A DNA stretch of 64,000 bases. Origin: an uncultured Faecalibacterium sp. Its GTDB lineage: Bacteria; Bacillota; Clostridia; Oscillospirales; Ruminococcaceae. Shown here one piece after another: positions 51,402-59,103 of this stretch. A model generated the notes under the pieces. It saw only the letters and a program-made list of their open reading frames with translations. It ran no database searches and was not told the origin of the DNA. Position 1 is the stretch's first letter. Each line of letters starts with the position of its first letter. The position numbers and the translations under genes are program-made. The DNA is taken from NCBI GenBank assembly GCA_900540455.1, contig UQGD01000008.1:1-64000 (forward strand), given 5' to 3'.

Positions 51402-52357
51402 GCTTCCCTCGTTTCTCCGATCTGACGGAATTTTTTGTAACGCTGCTCTGCCAGGGCTTTGCCGCCCATCCGGTCCAGTGCAGCCAGCTGGCGGCGCAGC
51501 TCAAGGTCGATGCTTTGGAACAATGCTTGGTGGGCACGCTGCGCACCCCCCAAAGGCTCGGGGATCACTTCATCTACGATGCCGGCGTCAGCCAGGTCCT
51601 GTGCGGTGAGCTTCATCACTTCGCAGGCTTCGTTGCTGCGGGAGGCATCCTTCCACAAAATGCTGGCAAACCCTTCCGGGCTGAGCACAGAGTAGACGGC
51701 GTTTTCCAGCATCAGCAGGCGGTTGGCTACGCCCAGAGCCAGCGCACCGCCGCTGGAGCCTTCGCCCGTGACCACAGCGATCACGGGAACAGTCAGGCCG
51801 CTGAGCTGAGCCATGCACCGGGCAATGGCTTCGCCCTGGCCCCGTTCCTCGGCTTCTTTGCCGGGGTAGGCGCCCGGCGTATCCAAAAAGGTCAGGATGG
51901 GGCGGCCGAACTTTTCGGCCTGCTGCATCAGGCGCAGGGCCTTGCGGTACCCCTCCGGCCCCGGCATCCCAAAGTTGCAGCGCAGATTCTCCTGTAAAGT
52001 GGAGCCTTTGCGGTGGCCGATCACGGTCACCGGGCGTCCATGGAACAGCCCTACGCCGCCCAGAATGGCAGCATCCTCCCGGCACTGCCGGTCGCCCCGC
52101 TGCTCAAAAAAGTCGGTGAACAGGGCGTTTACCAGCTCGTCGATGTGGGGGCGCTCGGGGTGGCGTGCCAGAAAGACACGGTCGGCCGGGGTCAGGGGGC
52201 CGCACTGACGCAGCAGTGCATCCTCCTGGGCCGACAAAGCGGCCAGCTGTTGGGCATGGGCGGTGATGGCGGTCATTTTATCATCGGCCTCGTCCCCCCG
52301 CAGGGCAGCGATCTGCTCGTCCAGCGGGCGCAGGGCCTGCAAAATATCTTGGATCAA
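51383..52357 (-). CDS. accA: Acetyl-CoA carboxylase carboxyltransferase subunit alpha AccA
   Basis: AccA and AccD together move the carboxyl group from biotin to acetyl-CoA, giving malonyl-CoA. The 324-residue product has the family blocks RPHIDELVNALFTDFFEQRG, FGMPGPEGYRKALRLMQQAE and VTGEGSSGGALALGVANRLL. It starts at TTG (52355-52357), which overlaps the accD stop and has GGGAGG eight bases in front. AccB and AccC, which complete the enzyme, are not in this operon. Confidence 0.93.
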   Translation of the reverse strand: MIQDILQALRPLDEQIAALRGDEADDKMTAITAHAQQLAALSAQEDALLRQCGPLTPADRVFLARHPERPHIDELVNALFTDFFEQRGDRQCREDAAILGGVGLFHGRPVTVIGHRKGSTLQENLRCNFGMPGPEGYRKALRLMQQAEKFGRPILTFLDTPGAYPGKEAEERGQGEAIARCMAQLSGLTVPVIAVVTGEGSSGGALALGVANRLLMLENAVYSVLSPEGFASILWKDASRSNEACEVMKLTAQDLADAGIVDEVIPEPLGGAQRAHQALFQSIDLELRRQLAALDRMGGKALAEQRYKKFRQIGETREAWRVCN

Positions 52358-53229
52358 TTCCGTTTCCCTCCCGGAGCGTAGAGTTTCAGCAGGCGGGACA
52401 GGGTATCCCGCATCTGGGTGCGGGGCACTACCTGGTCCACAAAACCGTGTTCCAGCTGGAACTCACTGCGCTGGAACCCCTCGGGCAGCTTTTCGCCAAT
52501 GGTCTGCTCGATGACCCGGGGGCCGGCAAAACCGATCAGTGCGCCCGGCTCGGCCAGGGTGACATCCCCCAGGCTGGCAAAGCTGGCGGTCACACCGCCG
52601 GTGGTGGGGTGGGTCAGTACGCTGATGTACAGCCCGCCCTTGGCGGAGAACCGCTCCAGCGCAGCCGAGGTTTTCGCCATCTGCATCAGGCTGAAGATGC
52701 CCTCCTGCATACGGGCGCCGCCGCTGGCCGAAAAGATGACCAGGGGCAGCTTGTGGGCGGCGGCATACTCGATGCAGCGGGTGATCTTTTCGCCCACGGT
52801 GCTGCTCATGCTGCCCATAAAAAAGCGGCTGTCCAGCACGGCTGCCACCAGGGGGCGGCCGTCGATGCGGCCCACACCGGCCACGACTGCCTCGTTCAGG
52901 CCGGTCTTGGCCTGCTGGGCGGCCAGCTTGCCCGCATACCCGGGGAAGGCCAAGGGATCTTGTGCAGAGAGATTGGCCTCCAGCTCCCGGAAGCTGCCGT
53001 GGTCAAGGATGGTGGACAGCCGGTAATACCCGCCGATGGGCAGATGCACGCCGCAGTTGGGGCAAACATATTGGCTTTTGACCCAGACCTGACGGGTAGC
53101 CCGCCGTCCGCAGTGGCTGCACTCGGCAAATTGGGGCTGCTGCCAAATGGTCCCGGCGTCCCGCAGCGCTTTGTGACGAAAGCTGCGCTGCCGGACCTGG
53201 CTGGGCAGCAGATCTCGGATATCTCTCAT
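52354..53229 (-). CDS. accD: Acetyl-CoA carboxylase carboxyltransferase subunit beta AccD
   Basis: AccD is the partner of AccA. The 291-residue product has the N-terminal four-Cys zinc finger (AECSHCGR, VCPNCGVHLP) and the crotonase-like core with FFMGSMSSTVGEKI, FSASGGARMQEGIFSLMQMA and LTHPTTGGVTASFASLGDV. It lies 11 bp after acpP. A GAGGGG ribosome site precedes its ATG. Length is typical. Confidence 0.94.
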   Translation of the reverse strand: MRDIRDLLPSQVRQRSFRHKALRDAGTIWQQPQFAECSHCGRRATRQVWVKSQYVCPNCGVHLPIGGYYRLSTILDHGSFRELEANLSAQDPLAFPGYAGKLAAQQAKTGLNEAVVAGVGRIDGRPLVAAVLDSRFFMGSMSSTVGEKITRCIEYAAAHKLPLVIFSASGGARMQEGIFSLMQMAKTSAALERFSAKGGLYISVLTHPTTGGVTASFASLGDVTLAEPGALIGFAGPRVIEQTIGEKLPEGFQRSEFQLEHGFVDQVVPRTQMRDTLSRLLKLYAPGGKRN

Positions 53230-53240
53230 ACCGGCCCCTC

Positions 53241-53474
53241 TTAGGCGGCAGCCTCGGTCAGGTAGCGGTAGATGTCGCCCACAGTCTTGAGCTGAGACAG
53301 CTGGTCGTCCGGCACAGACACGCCGCAGGCATCTTCCAGAGCCATGTTCAGCTCCACAGCATCCAGGCTGTCAGCCTCCAGGTCCTCGGTCAGGCTGGCT
53401 TCCATCGTGACCTTCTCGGGGTCGCAGTTCAGGGTGTCGGCAACGATCTTCTTCATCTCATCAAAGCTCATCAT
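53241..53474 (-). CDS. acpP: Acyl carrier protein AcpP
   Basis: The 77-residue acidic protein carries acyl chains on a phosphopantetheine arm attached to S36 in the EADSLDAVELNMALED motif. It is the first gene of the fatty-acid operon, about 80 bp after the promoter start, with AAGGAG in front of two adjacent ATG codons. First-gene position fits the need for high amounts of carrier protein. Length is typical. Confidence 0.95.
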   Translation of the reverse strand: MMSFDEMKKIVADTLNCDPEKVTMEASLTEDLEADSLDAVELNMALEDACGVSVPDDQLSQLKTVGDIYRYLTEAAA

Positions 53475-53522
53475 AATAAAAATCTCCTTTGTATTGGTCG
53501 AAGGTGTGTTATACTTTTCATG

Positions 53523-53587
53523 GTTGATAGCTCAAAAGTTTTAACTATCGACTGAAGCCATTATAATCCGGACAGAAAGATTGTCAA
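53523..53587 (-). promoter_or_regulatory. Promoter and dyad operator of the fatty-acid operon
   Basis: On the minus strand TTGACA (53582-53587) and TATAAT (53560-53565) are 16 bp apart, both perfect hexamers. GTTGATAG (53523-53530) and CTATCGAC (53545-53552) make an inverted repeat with one mismatch over a 14-bp gap, placed at the predicted transcript start. It is a candidate operator for a fatty-acid regulator; it does not match the FapR or FabT consensus as I know them. Confidence 0.65.
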
Positions 53588-53828
53588 TAGATTTAGTTAA
53601 AAATATTTAGCTTTTACGGAATTTTCACACTTCCTGCCGGGATACTGCCCTGGGTTTTACGCAATTTTCGTGGATTTTACACCAGGCGGTTCTGTGCAGC
53701 CAAAGGTTTACCCAGGTTTTGCCTGGGGCTGGTTTCGGCGCAGGCTAGGAATGGATACAATAGAGGCGTACCCGAAAGTAAAAGATTGGATACGGGCAGG
53801 AACGCCCTGGAAAGTGAGGAACCCTGGA

Positions 53829-55376
53829 ATGGATAAGAAAACTATGATCTCCCGCCGCGGCTTTTTGAAGGCCGGGGCCGCTGTGTCTGCATTGGGCATG
53901 ATGGCAGCTGCTCCCGCTGCTGCTTCTGCCGCCGCCCCCGCTCCCGCTGCTGTGGAGGAGGAGAACGGCCTGCTGGATGTGTTTAAGAAGCCGAAGTACA
54001 TCTTCCTGTTCATCGGCGACGGCATGGGCACGGTGCAGATCCAGTCTGCCCGTTTTTATAAAGGCACCGTGGAGAATGATGGCGCAGTGACCGAGGCTGA
54101 GCTGAGCTTCACCGGGTTCCCCGCTGTGGGCAGCGTGACCACCTACGACAGCACCTCTTTCTGCCCGGACTCTGCCTCCACGGCTACCTCCATCGCTACC
54201 GGTTACAAGACCGAGAGCGGCGTCATCAATATGTGCCCCTGGACCCGGGATGTGCCCTACGAGACCATTGCCGAGAAGCTGCATAAGCAGAAGGGCTATA
54301 AGGTGGGCGTGGTGTCCACCGTTAACATCGACCATGCTACTCCGGCTGCGTTCTATGCGCACCAGGCCAGCCGCAAGAACTACTATGACATTGGTGTGGA
54401 GCTGGCCAACAGCGGCTTTGAGTATTTTGCCGGCGGCGAGTTCCAGAAGGTGAAGGGCAACGGCAATGTGCCGGATAACCACGCTGTGGCTGCCCAGGCA
54501 GGCTACCGTGTGGTGACCAGCCAGGCAGAGGCGGCTGCGCTGCCCGCCAATGCAGGCAAGACCCTGATCATTGCCCAGAACCTGGCCGACGGTAAGTCCA
54601 TGAACTATGCCATGGATGCCGCCCCGGGCGAGTGGCAGCTGACCGATTATGTGAAGAAGGGCATCGAGCTGCTGGATAACGGCAAGGGCTTCTTCCTGAT
54701 GACCGAGTCCGGTAAGATCGACTGGGCCTGCCACGCCAACGATGCAGCTGCCTCCATCCACGATGTGCTGGAGATGAGCAATGCTGTGCAGGCTGCGGTG
54801 GACTTCTATAACCGTCACCCCAACGAGACTCTGATCCTGGTCACTGCCGACCACGAGACCGGCGGCCTGGCCATTGGCTACAAGACCACCAACTACGACA
54901 CCTTCCTGCAGAATCTGACCCGTCAGAAGATGTCCTACGCAAAGTTCGATGCAGAGTATGTCTCCCGCTATGTGGCAGAAAAGACCCCCTTCGAGACCGC
55001 TATGGCAGACGTGAAGGCGAACTTTGGCCTGACCCTGCCCAACGACCCGGATGCGGCCAACGCCGGCAAGCTGCTGCTGACCGATTACGAGGCCCAGCAG
55101 CTGCGGGATGCCTACCAGCGTACCCTGGAGGTGGGCGCCTCCTCTCAGGGCAAGATGTCCCAGCTGGATTACGAGCGGTACGGCACCTACATCCCCTTCT
55201 CCATGGCCATCTGCCACGCCATCAATCACAAGTCCGGCCTGGACCACACCACCTATGCCCACACCGGCGCACCGGTCAACCTGTATGCTATGGGCGTAGG
55301 CGCCGAGCAGTTCCAGGGTGTTTACGATAACACCGAGATCTACCACAAGCTGGCCGAGCTGACCAAGGTGCAGTAA
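53829..55376 (+). CDS. phoA: Tat-exported alkaline phosphatase
   Basis: The 515-residue product has a twin-arginine signal (SRRGFLKAGAAVSALGMM) and an Ala-rich cleavage region, then the alkaline phosphatase fold: metal-binding FLFIGDGMGTVQIQSA, the nucleophilic Ser region CPDSASTATSIATGYKT, the STVNIDHATPAAFYAHQASR block, IDWACHANDAAASIHD, VTADHETGGLAIG and the late His in YAHTGAPVNLYAMG. It releases phosphate from organic esters outside the membrane. ATG 53829 follows TGAGGA; the frame is open further upstream but lacks a ribosome site. It is a single gene facing away from the fab operon. Confidence 0.92.
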   Translation: MDKKTMISRRGFLKAGAAVSALGMMAAAPAAASAAAPAPAAVEEENGLLDVFKKPKYIFLFIGDGMGTVQIQSARFYKGTVENDGAVTEAELSFTGFPAVGSVTTYDSTSFCPDSASTATSIATGYKTESGVINMCPWTRDVPYETIAEKLHKQKGYKVGVVSTVNIDHATPAAFYAHQASRKNYYDIGVELANSGFEYFAGGEFQKVKGNGNVPDNHAVAAQAGYRVVTSQAEAAALPANAGKTLIIAQNLADGKSMNYAMDAAPGEWQLTDYVKKGIELLDNGKGFFLMTESGKIDWACHANDAAASIHDVLEMSNAVQAAVDFYNRHPNETLILVTADHETGGLAIGYKTTNYDTFLQNLTRQKMSYAKFDAEYVSRYVAEKTPFETAMADVKANFGLTLPNDPDAANAGKLLLTDYEAQQLRDAYQRTLEVGASSQGKMSQLDYERYGTYIPFSMAICHAINHKSGLDHTTYAHTGAPVNLYAMGVGAEQFQGVYDNTEIYHKLAELTKVQ

Positions 55377-55424
55377 AAACAGCACCCGCTCCTTCTGATA
55401 CCCTCTCTTTGCCTTGCGCAGAAA

Positions 55425-55465
55425 AGCCCCGCCCCGGTGTTCTTATAGAGCACCGGGGCGGGGCT
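55425..55465 (+). terminator. Hairpin after the phosphatase gene
   Basis: AGCCCCGCCCCGGTG pairs perfectly with CACCGGGGCGGGGCT. There is no T-run behind it, so it may be a factor-aided terminator or a stability hairpin. Confidence 0.6.
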
Positions 55466-55556
55466 GCTTGCACAGAAAGGCGAAACATAGTACAATGAAC
55501 GGGAAAAGCACAGGGAGACCTGGCAATTTGCGGACAAGAAAAGGAGAAAAATCGGT

Positions 55557-55988
55557 ATGGAGACAAGCAAGCTCAAAAAGTTCTGGGCCGAATTCAAAGC
55601 CTTTGCCATGCGGGGCAATGTGCTGGATATGGCGGTAGGTGTCGTGATCGGCTCGGCATTTACAGCCATCGTCAACTCGCTGGTAGGGGATATCATCTCC
55701 CCGGTCATCGGACTGTTTTTTAATGCGGATTTCTCCCGGGTGGGCATCACCATCGGGGATGTGACCATCGGGCTGGGTGCGTTTCTGAATGCGGTCATCA
55801 ACTTTTTGATCGTGGCATTTGTGCTGTTTGTGGTGCTGAAGGTGTTCAACGCGCTGCACAAAAAGCCAGCCCCGGCGGCTCCTTCTACCAAGCTCTGCCC
55901 CTACTGTCAGTCCACCATCTCCATCAAGGCGGTGCGCTGCCCGCATTGTACCTCCAAGCTGGAGGGTTGGCCGGAAGCAGCAGACTGA
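55557..55988 (+). CDS. mscL: Large-conductance mechanosensitive channel MscL with zinc-ribbon tail
   Basis: The 143-residue product has the MscL core: FKAFAMRGNVLDMAVGVVIG and AFTAIVNSLVGDIISPVIGL (first helix and pore) and the second helix FLNAVINFLIVAFVLFVVLK. It opens under membrane tension to release solutes. The C-terminus carries an extra zinc-ribbon, CPYCQ...CPHC (about residues 118-134), not present in the classical proteins. AAGGAGA is the ribosome site. It is a single gene with its own terminator. Confidence 0.94.
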   Translation: METSKLKKFWAEFKAFAMRGNVLDMAVGVVIGSAFTAIVNSLVGDIISPVIGLFFNADFSRVGITIGDVTIGLGAFLNAVINFLIVAFVLFVVLKVFNALHKKPAPAAPSTKLCPYCQSTISIKAVRCPHCTSKLEGWPEAAD

Positions 55989-56011
55989 GGCAAGGCTCTT
56001 TCTCTAAACCA

Positions 56012-56054
56012 AAAGCGGCCCCCGCTGCACAGCGCAGCAGGGGCCGCTTTTTAC
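56012..56054. terminator. Terminator between mscL and the M3 peptidase gene
   Basis: AAAGCGGCCCCCGCTGC pairs with GCAGCAGGGGCCGCTTT with one bulge, followed by TTTTT on the plus strand. Confidence 0.88.
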
Positions 56055-56078
56055 CTTTTAGCAGGGGGGGACAGGGGC

Positions 56079-57770
56079 TTATACCTGGTTCTGCTGGATC
56101 CACTGGCTCACCTGCTGGGCAATGGCCTGAACGCTGCCCTCCTCAAAGGGCACGCGGAGACCAGCGGTCTGGCACAGCTCGGTGTAGCTGGCGCAGCCTG
56201 CCCGGCGCACCAGGCGCAGATAGCGCTGCCATGCGTCGGCGTGGTCCTGGTTGTTCAGCAGGAAGAACTGCAGTGCCGCCATGGTGGACAGGCAGTAGTC
56301 GATATAATAGAAGGGGCACTCATAAATGTGCAGCTGCCGCTGCCAGCCCGCACCGCGGCCGTAAAAGGGCAGACCGTCGAAGTCGATCCAGGGGCGGTAC
56401 TTGTGCTCCAGCTCCAGCCACTTTTCGTTGCGCTGGTCGGGGGTCAGATCCGGGTTCTGGTACATGATGTGCTGGAACTCGTCCACTGCACAGCCATAGG
56501 CCAGGAACAGCAGGCTGTCCTCGGTATGCTGCAGCTCATATTTGGCGGTGTCCTTGCCAAACAGCAGCTCATGCCAGGGGGCGGTGAGGAACTCCATAGC
56601 CATGGAGTGGATCTCGGCGCTCTCCATGCCGGGACATTCCAGGTCGGCGGGGATCTTGGGGTCACGCTCGGCCACATAACCTTCAAAGGCGTGGCCGCAC
56701 TCGTGGGTCAGCACATCCACGTCAGCGGCGGTATCGTTCCAGTTGGCAAAGATAAAGGGTGCCTTGTAGACAGGCAGGCTGGTCATATAGCCGCCGGACA
56801 TCTTGCCGGGGCGGCTCTCGACGTCAAACAGGTCGTTGTCCTGCATAAAGTCGATGAACTCTGCCGTCTCACTGCTCAGCTCGTGGTACATTTTGCGGGC
56901 AGCGTCCATGCGGGCCTGGTAGCCGGGGATGGGGTTAGGGTTGCCATCCTTAAAATAAATGGGCAGGTCTGCAAAGGTGGGGTGCTGGATGCCGGTGCGG
57001 CGGCTCTTCAGCTCAATCACCTTTTGCAGCTCCGGCACCACATCCCGTGCCACCTGGTCACGGAAGCGGCGGATCTCCTCCGGGCCGTAGCCGATGCGGT
57101 TCATCCGCACATAGGACAGCTCGCTGTAATCCTTGTACCCCAGCACCTGTGCCTGGGCGTTCAGGTTTTTGACGATCTTGGTATACAGCTCGTCCAGCTC
57201 CTGCCGGTGGGCGTCAAAGTAGCCAGCTTCGGCCTCGTAGGCGCTGCGGCGCACCTTGGCATCCAGGCTCTCCTTATAGGGACCCAGCTGCGGGATGGTC
57301 AGCTGCTTGCCGTCCAGCTCTACCATAGCGCCGCCGTAGATGCGCTGGTATTCGCTGACCAGGGTGTTGTACTGCTTCTGCAGCTCCAGGGTGCGGTCGT
57401 CCATGCTCAGCACGGCATTGCGCATACCGGCCACGCAAGTGGAGCCAAAGGCCTGGGTCAAAGCATCGCAGTGGGGGTTGGCCAAAAAGGCGCGGCTGAT
57501 CTCGGTATGGGCATTTTCCACAGCAGGGCCGTTGGCATCAAAAAAGTCCTGCTCGGCGTGCCAGTAGTCATCCCGGGTGTCGCAGGTATAATGGATGTTC
57601 ACCAGGTTGGCGGCGGTGGTATAATCCGCAAAAGCTGCGCTCTGCTCATAATACAGGGCAACCAGCTCTTCCCCGCTGGAAGCGGCAGCGGCCTTCTGGG
57701 CCAGCTGGGCGCATTGGGCCAGCAGAGCGTCGATATCGGGGCGGGTATAATGCATCTCGCTGAATTTCAT
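56079..57770 (-). CDS. pepF: M3 family oligoendopeptidase
   Basis: The 563-residue product is a zinc metallopeptidase of the M3 family that degrades short peptides in the cytoplasm. The catalytic motif is VLTHECGHAFEGYVAERDP (HEXXH with a downstream Glu in GMESAEIHSMAMEF). The large helical N-terminal part forms the channel of the clam-shell fold. No signal peptide is seen. The start MKFSEMHY at 57770 follows GGAAAGGA; an in-frame start 33 bases upstream lacks a ribosome site. It stands alone. Confidence 0.91.
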   Translation of the reverse strand: MKFSEMHYTRPDIDALLAQCAQLAQKAAAASSGEELVALYYEQSAAFADYTTAANLVNIHYTCDTRDDYWHAEQDFFDANGPAVENAHTEISRAFLANPHCDALTQAFGSTCVAGMRNAVLSMDDRTLELQKQYNTLVSEYQRIYGGAMVELDGKQLTIPQLGPYKESLDAKVRRSAYEAEAGYFDAHRQELDELYTKIVKNLNAQAQVLGYKDYSELSYVRMNRIGYGPEEIRRFRDQVARDVVPELQKVIELKSRRTGIQHPTFADLPIYFKDGNPNPIPGYQARMDAARKMYHELSSETAEFIDFMQDNDLFDVESRPGKMSGGYMTSLPVYKAPFIFANWNDTAADVDVLTHECGHAFEGYVAERDPKIPADLECPGMESAEIHSMAMEFLTAPWHELLFGKDTAKYELQHTEDSLLFLAYGCAVDEFQHIMYQNPDLTPDQRNEKWLELEHKYRPWIDFDGLPFYGRGAGWQRQLHIYECPFYYIDYCLSTMAALQFFLLNNQDHADAWQRYLRLVRRAGCASYTELCQTAGLRVPFEEGSVQAIAQQVSQWIQQNQV

Positions 57771-57925
57771 ACAAAACGTCCTTTCCGGGAGATACGCTCC
57801 CAAGGGTTTTTCTTCATCTTACCACGTTTGCCCGCAAAAGAAAAGTACCATGTAAAGACACAGTCTTTCCCCACCGGTAAAAAAAATGCGCCCCAGTCCG
57901 CAGACGGGGCGCAGCGTTCATTTTT

Positions 57926-58813
57926 TTACGCAAAGAGAGCGACAGCTACCTGGATGCCCACACCCAGAGCCGCACCGGACAGCCACAGCAGGCCGGAGAT
58001 GAACAGGTTCTGCTTCCAGGAGGGGTTGGCACGCCACAGCACGGCCAGGCCCACACCGGCGCCGGTGCAAAGGCCGGCTGCCAGGCTGGAAAAACGCAGT
58101 GCGCCCTCCACATACAGCTGGGTCAGCAGCACGCTGGCGGCACAGTTGGGGATCAGGCCCACAGCGGCGGCTACCACCGGCTGGAAGAAGCCCATCCGGC
58201 CCAGCACATCGGCAAATACGTCCTCGCCAACGCTTTCCACCACCAGCCCGCACAGCAGGCTGAAGGCAAAGATGAACACAAAGATCTCCAGGGTGTGGCG
58301 GGCGGCAGCCTTCCACAGCGGCGGGGGATTGCCCTGGGCGTCGGCGTGGTCTTCGTGGCAGTCCACCTCATCGGCCCGGCCGGTGTACCCGCCCCGCAGA
58401 GAGCGGGGCAGCAGCCCCCGCAGCACAAAATCCAGGATGAAGCCGATGGCCACAGCATACACCACCTTGAGCGCGATCAGGATGGCCAGCTTGTCCCAGT
58501 AGGCAGGCATGGAAGCCAGCAGGGGGATCGCCTCGTCGCTGGTGGCCAGGTATACCGCCATCAGGGTGCCCAGGGTGATGACCCGGGAGGAGTAGAAGTT
58601 GGAGGCCACCGCAGAAAAACCGCACTGGGGCACGCAGCCCAGCAGTGCACCGGGAATGGCGCCCCACCGTCCGCCGCCGGCCAGCAGGCGCTCGATCCGC
58701 TCGCCGTGGCGTACTTCTACATATTCAATACAAAGGTAAGCGATGAACAGAAAAGGCAGCATCTTGACGCTGTCCACCAGCGCTTCGGTCAGTACCTCAA
58801 AAAACAGTTCCAT
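57926..58813 (-). CDS. Putative metal permease, ArsP/manganese-exporter-like
   Basis: The 295-residue product has eight or more membrane helices. ALLGCVPQCGFSAVASNFYS and VGLIPNCAASVLLTQLYVEG are two similar short blocks with Cys and polar residues inside helices, typical of the permeases called arsenic efflux-like or putative manganese transporter. A cytoplasmic loop EVDCHEDHADAQG is rich in His, Asp and Cys and may bind metal. The start MELFF at 58813 follows GAAAGG. Its promoter is flanked by two copies of one operator. The substrate is inferred to be a metal or metalloid; I cannot name it. Confidence 0.75.
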   Translation of the reverse strand: MELFFEVLTEALVDSVKMLPFLFIAYLCIEYVEVRHGERIERLLAGGGRWGAIPGALLGCVPQCGFSAVASNFYSSRVITLGTLMAVYLATSDEAIPLLASMPAYWDKLAILIALKVVYAVAIGFILDFVLRGLLPRSLRGGYTGRADEVDCHEDHADAQGNPPPLWKAAARHTLEIFVFIFAFSLLCGLVVESVGEDVFADVLGRMGFFQPVVAAAVGLIPNCAASVLLTQLYVEGALRFSSLAAGLCTGAGVGLAVLWRANPSWKQNLFISGLLWLSGAALGVGIQVAVALFA

Positions 58814-58855
58814 ACGAAAGGTTCCTCCACCTATCCAGCCGGGCCTGCGCCAGGC

Positions 58856-58945
58856 AATTTGCAATCAGTTTGCGTTTTGTGCGGGATAGAGTATACACGA
58901 TTTTGGGCCAAAGTGCAAGACTAAAATGCAAAAAGTTTGCATTTT
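58856..58945 (-). promoter_or_regulatory. Promoter of the permease gene flanked by two operator copies
   Basis: On the minus strand TTGCAC (58913-58918) and TATACT (58890-58895) are 17 bp apart. Just upstream of the -35, AAAATGCAAA-AAG-TTTGCATTTT (58923-58945) is a perfect inverted repeat. Past the start point, AATTTGCAAT-CAG-TTTGCGTTTT (58856-58878) is a diverged copy with the same 3-bp centre. Confidence 0.75.
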
Positions 58946-59008
58946 CACAAAAAAGAATGTAGACAGGGCAGCTGCATCAAACTTTATAGCTAAAATTACT
59001 GAGATACA

Positions 59009-59037
59009 TTGACATCTCAAGAATTTGATGTTTTAAT
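59009..59037 (+). promoter_or_regulatory. Promoter of the Ntn hydrolase gene
   Basis: TTGACA (59009-59014) and TTTAAT (59032-59037) are 17 bp apart. The -35 lies in a nested inverted repeat (GAGAT/ATCTC inside CATCAAA/TTTGATG, about 58975-59030). Confidence 0.55.
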
Positions 59038-59103
59038 AGGCGGTGTTGTCTTTCTGCCCGAACACGCAAAAAAAATGGCTGGATCGAAAGGAGATCCGTT
59101 AGC

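Noticed and set aside
53745..55385. 546-codon minus-strand frame
   Set aside because: Antisense to the alkaline phosphatase gene.
56241..58502. 753-codon plus-strand frame
   Set aside because: Antisense to the M3 peptidase and the permease; no start site or domain.
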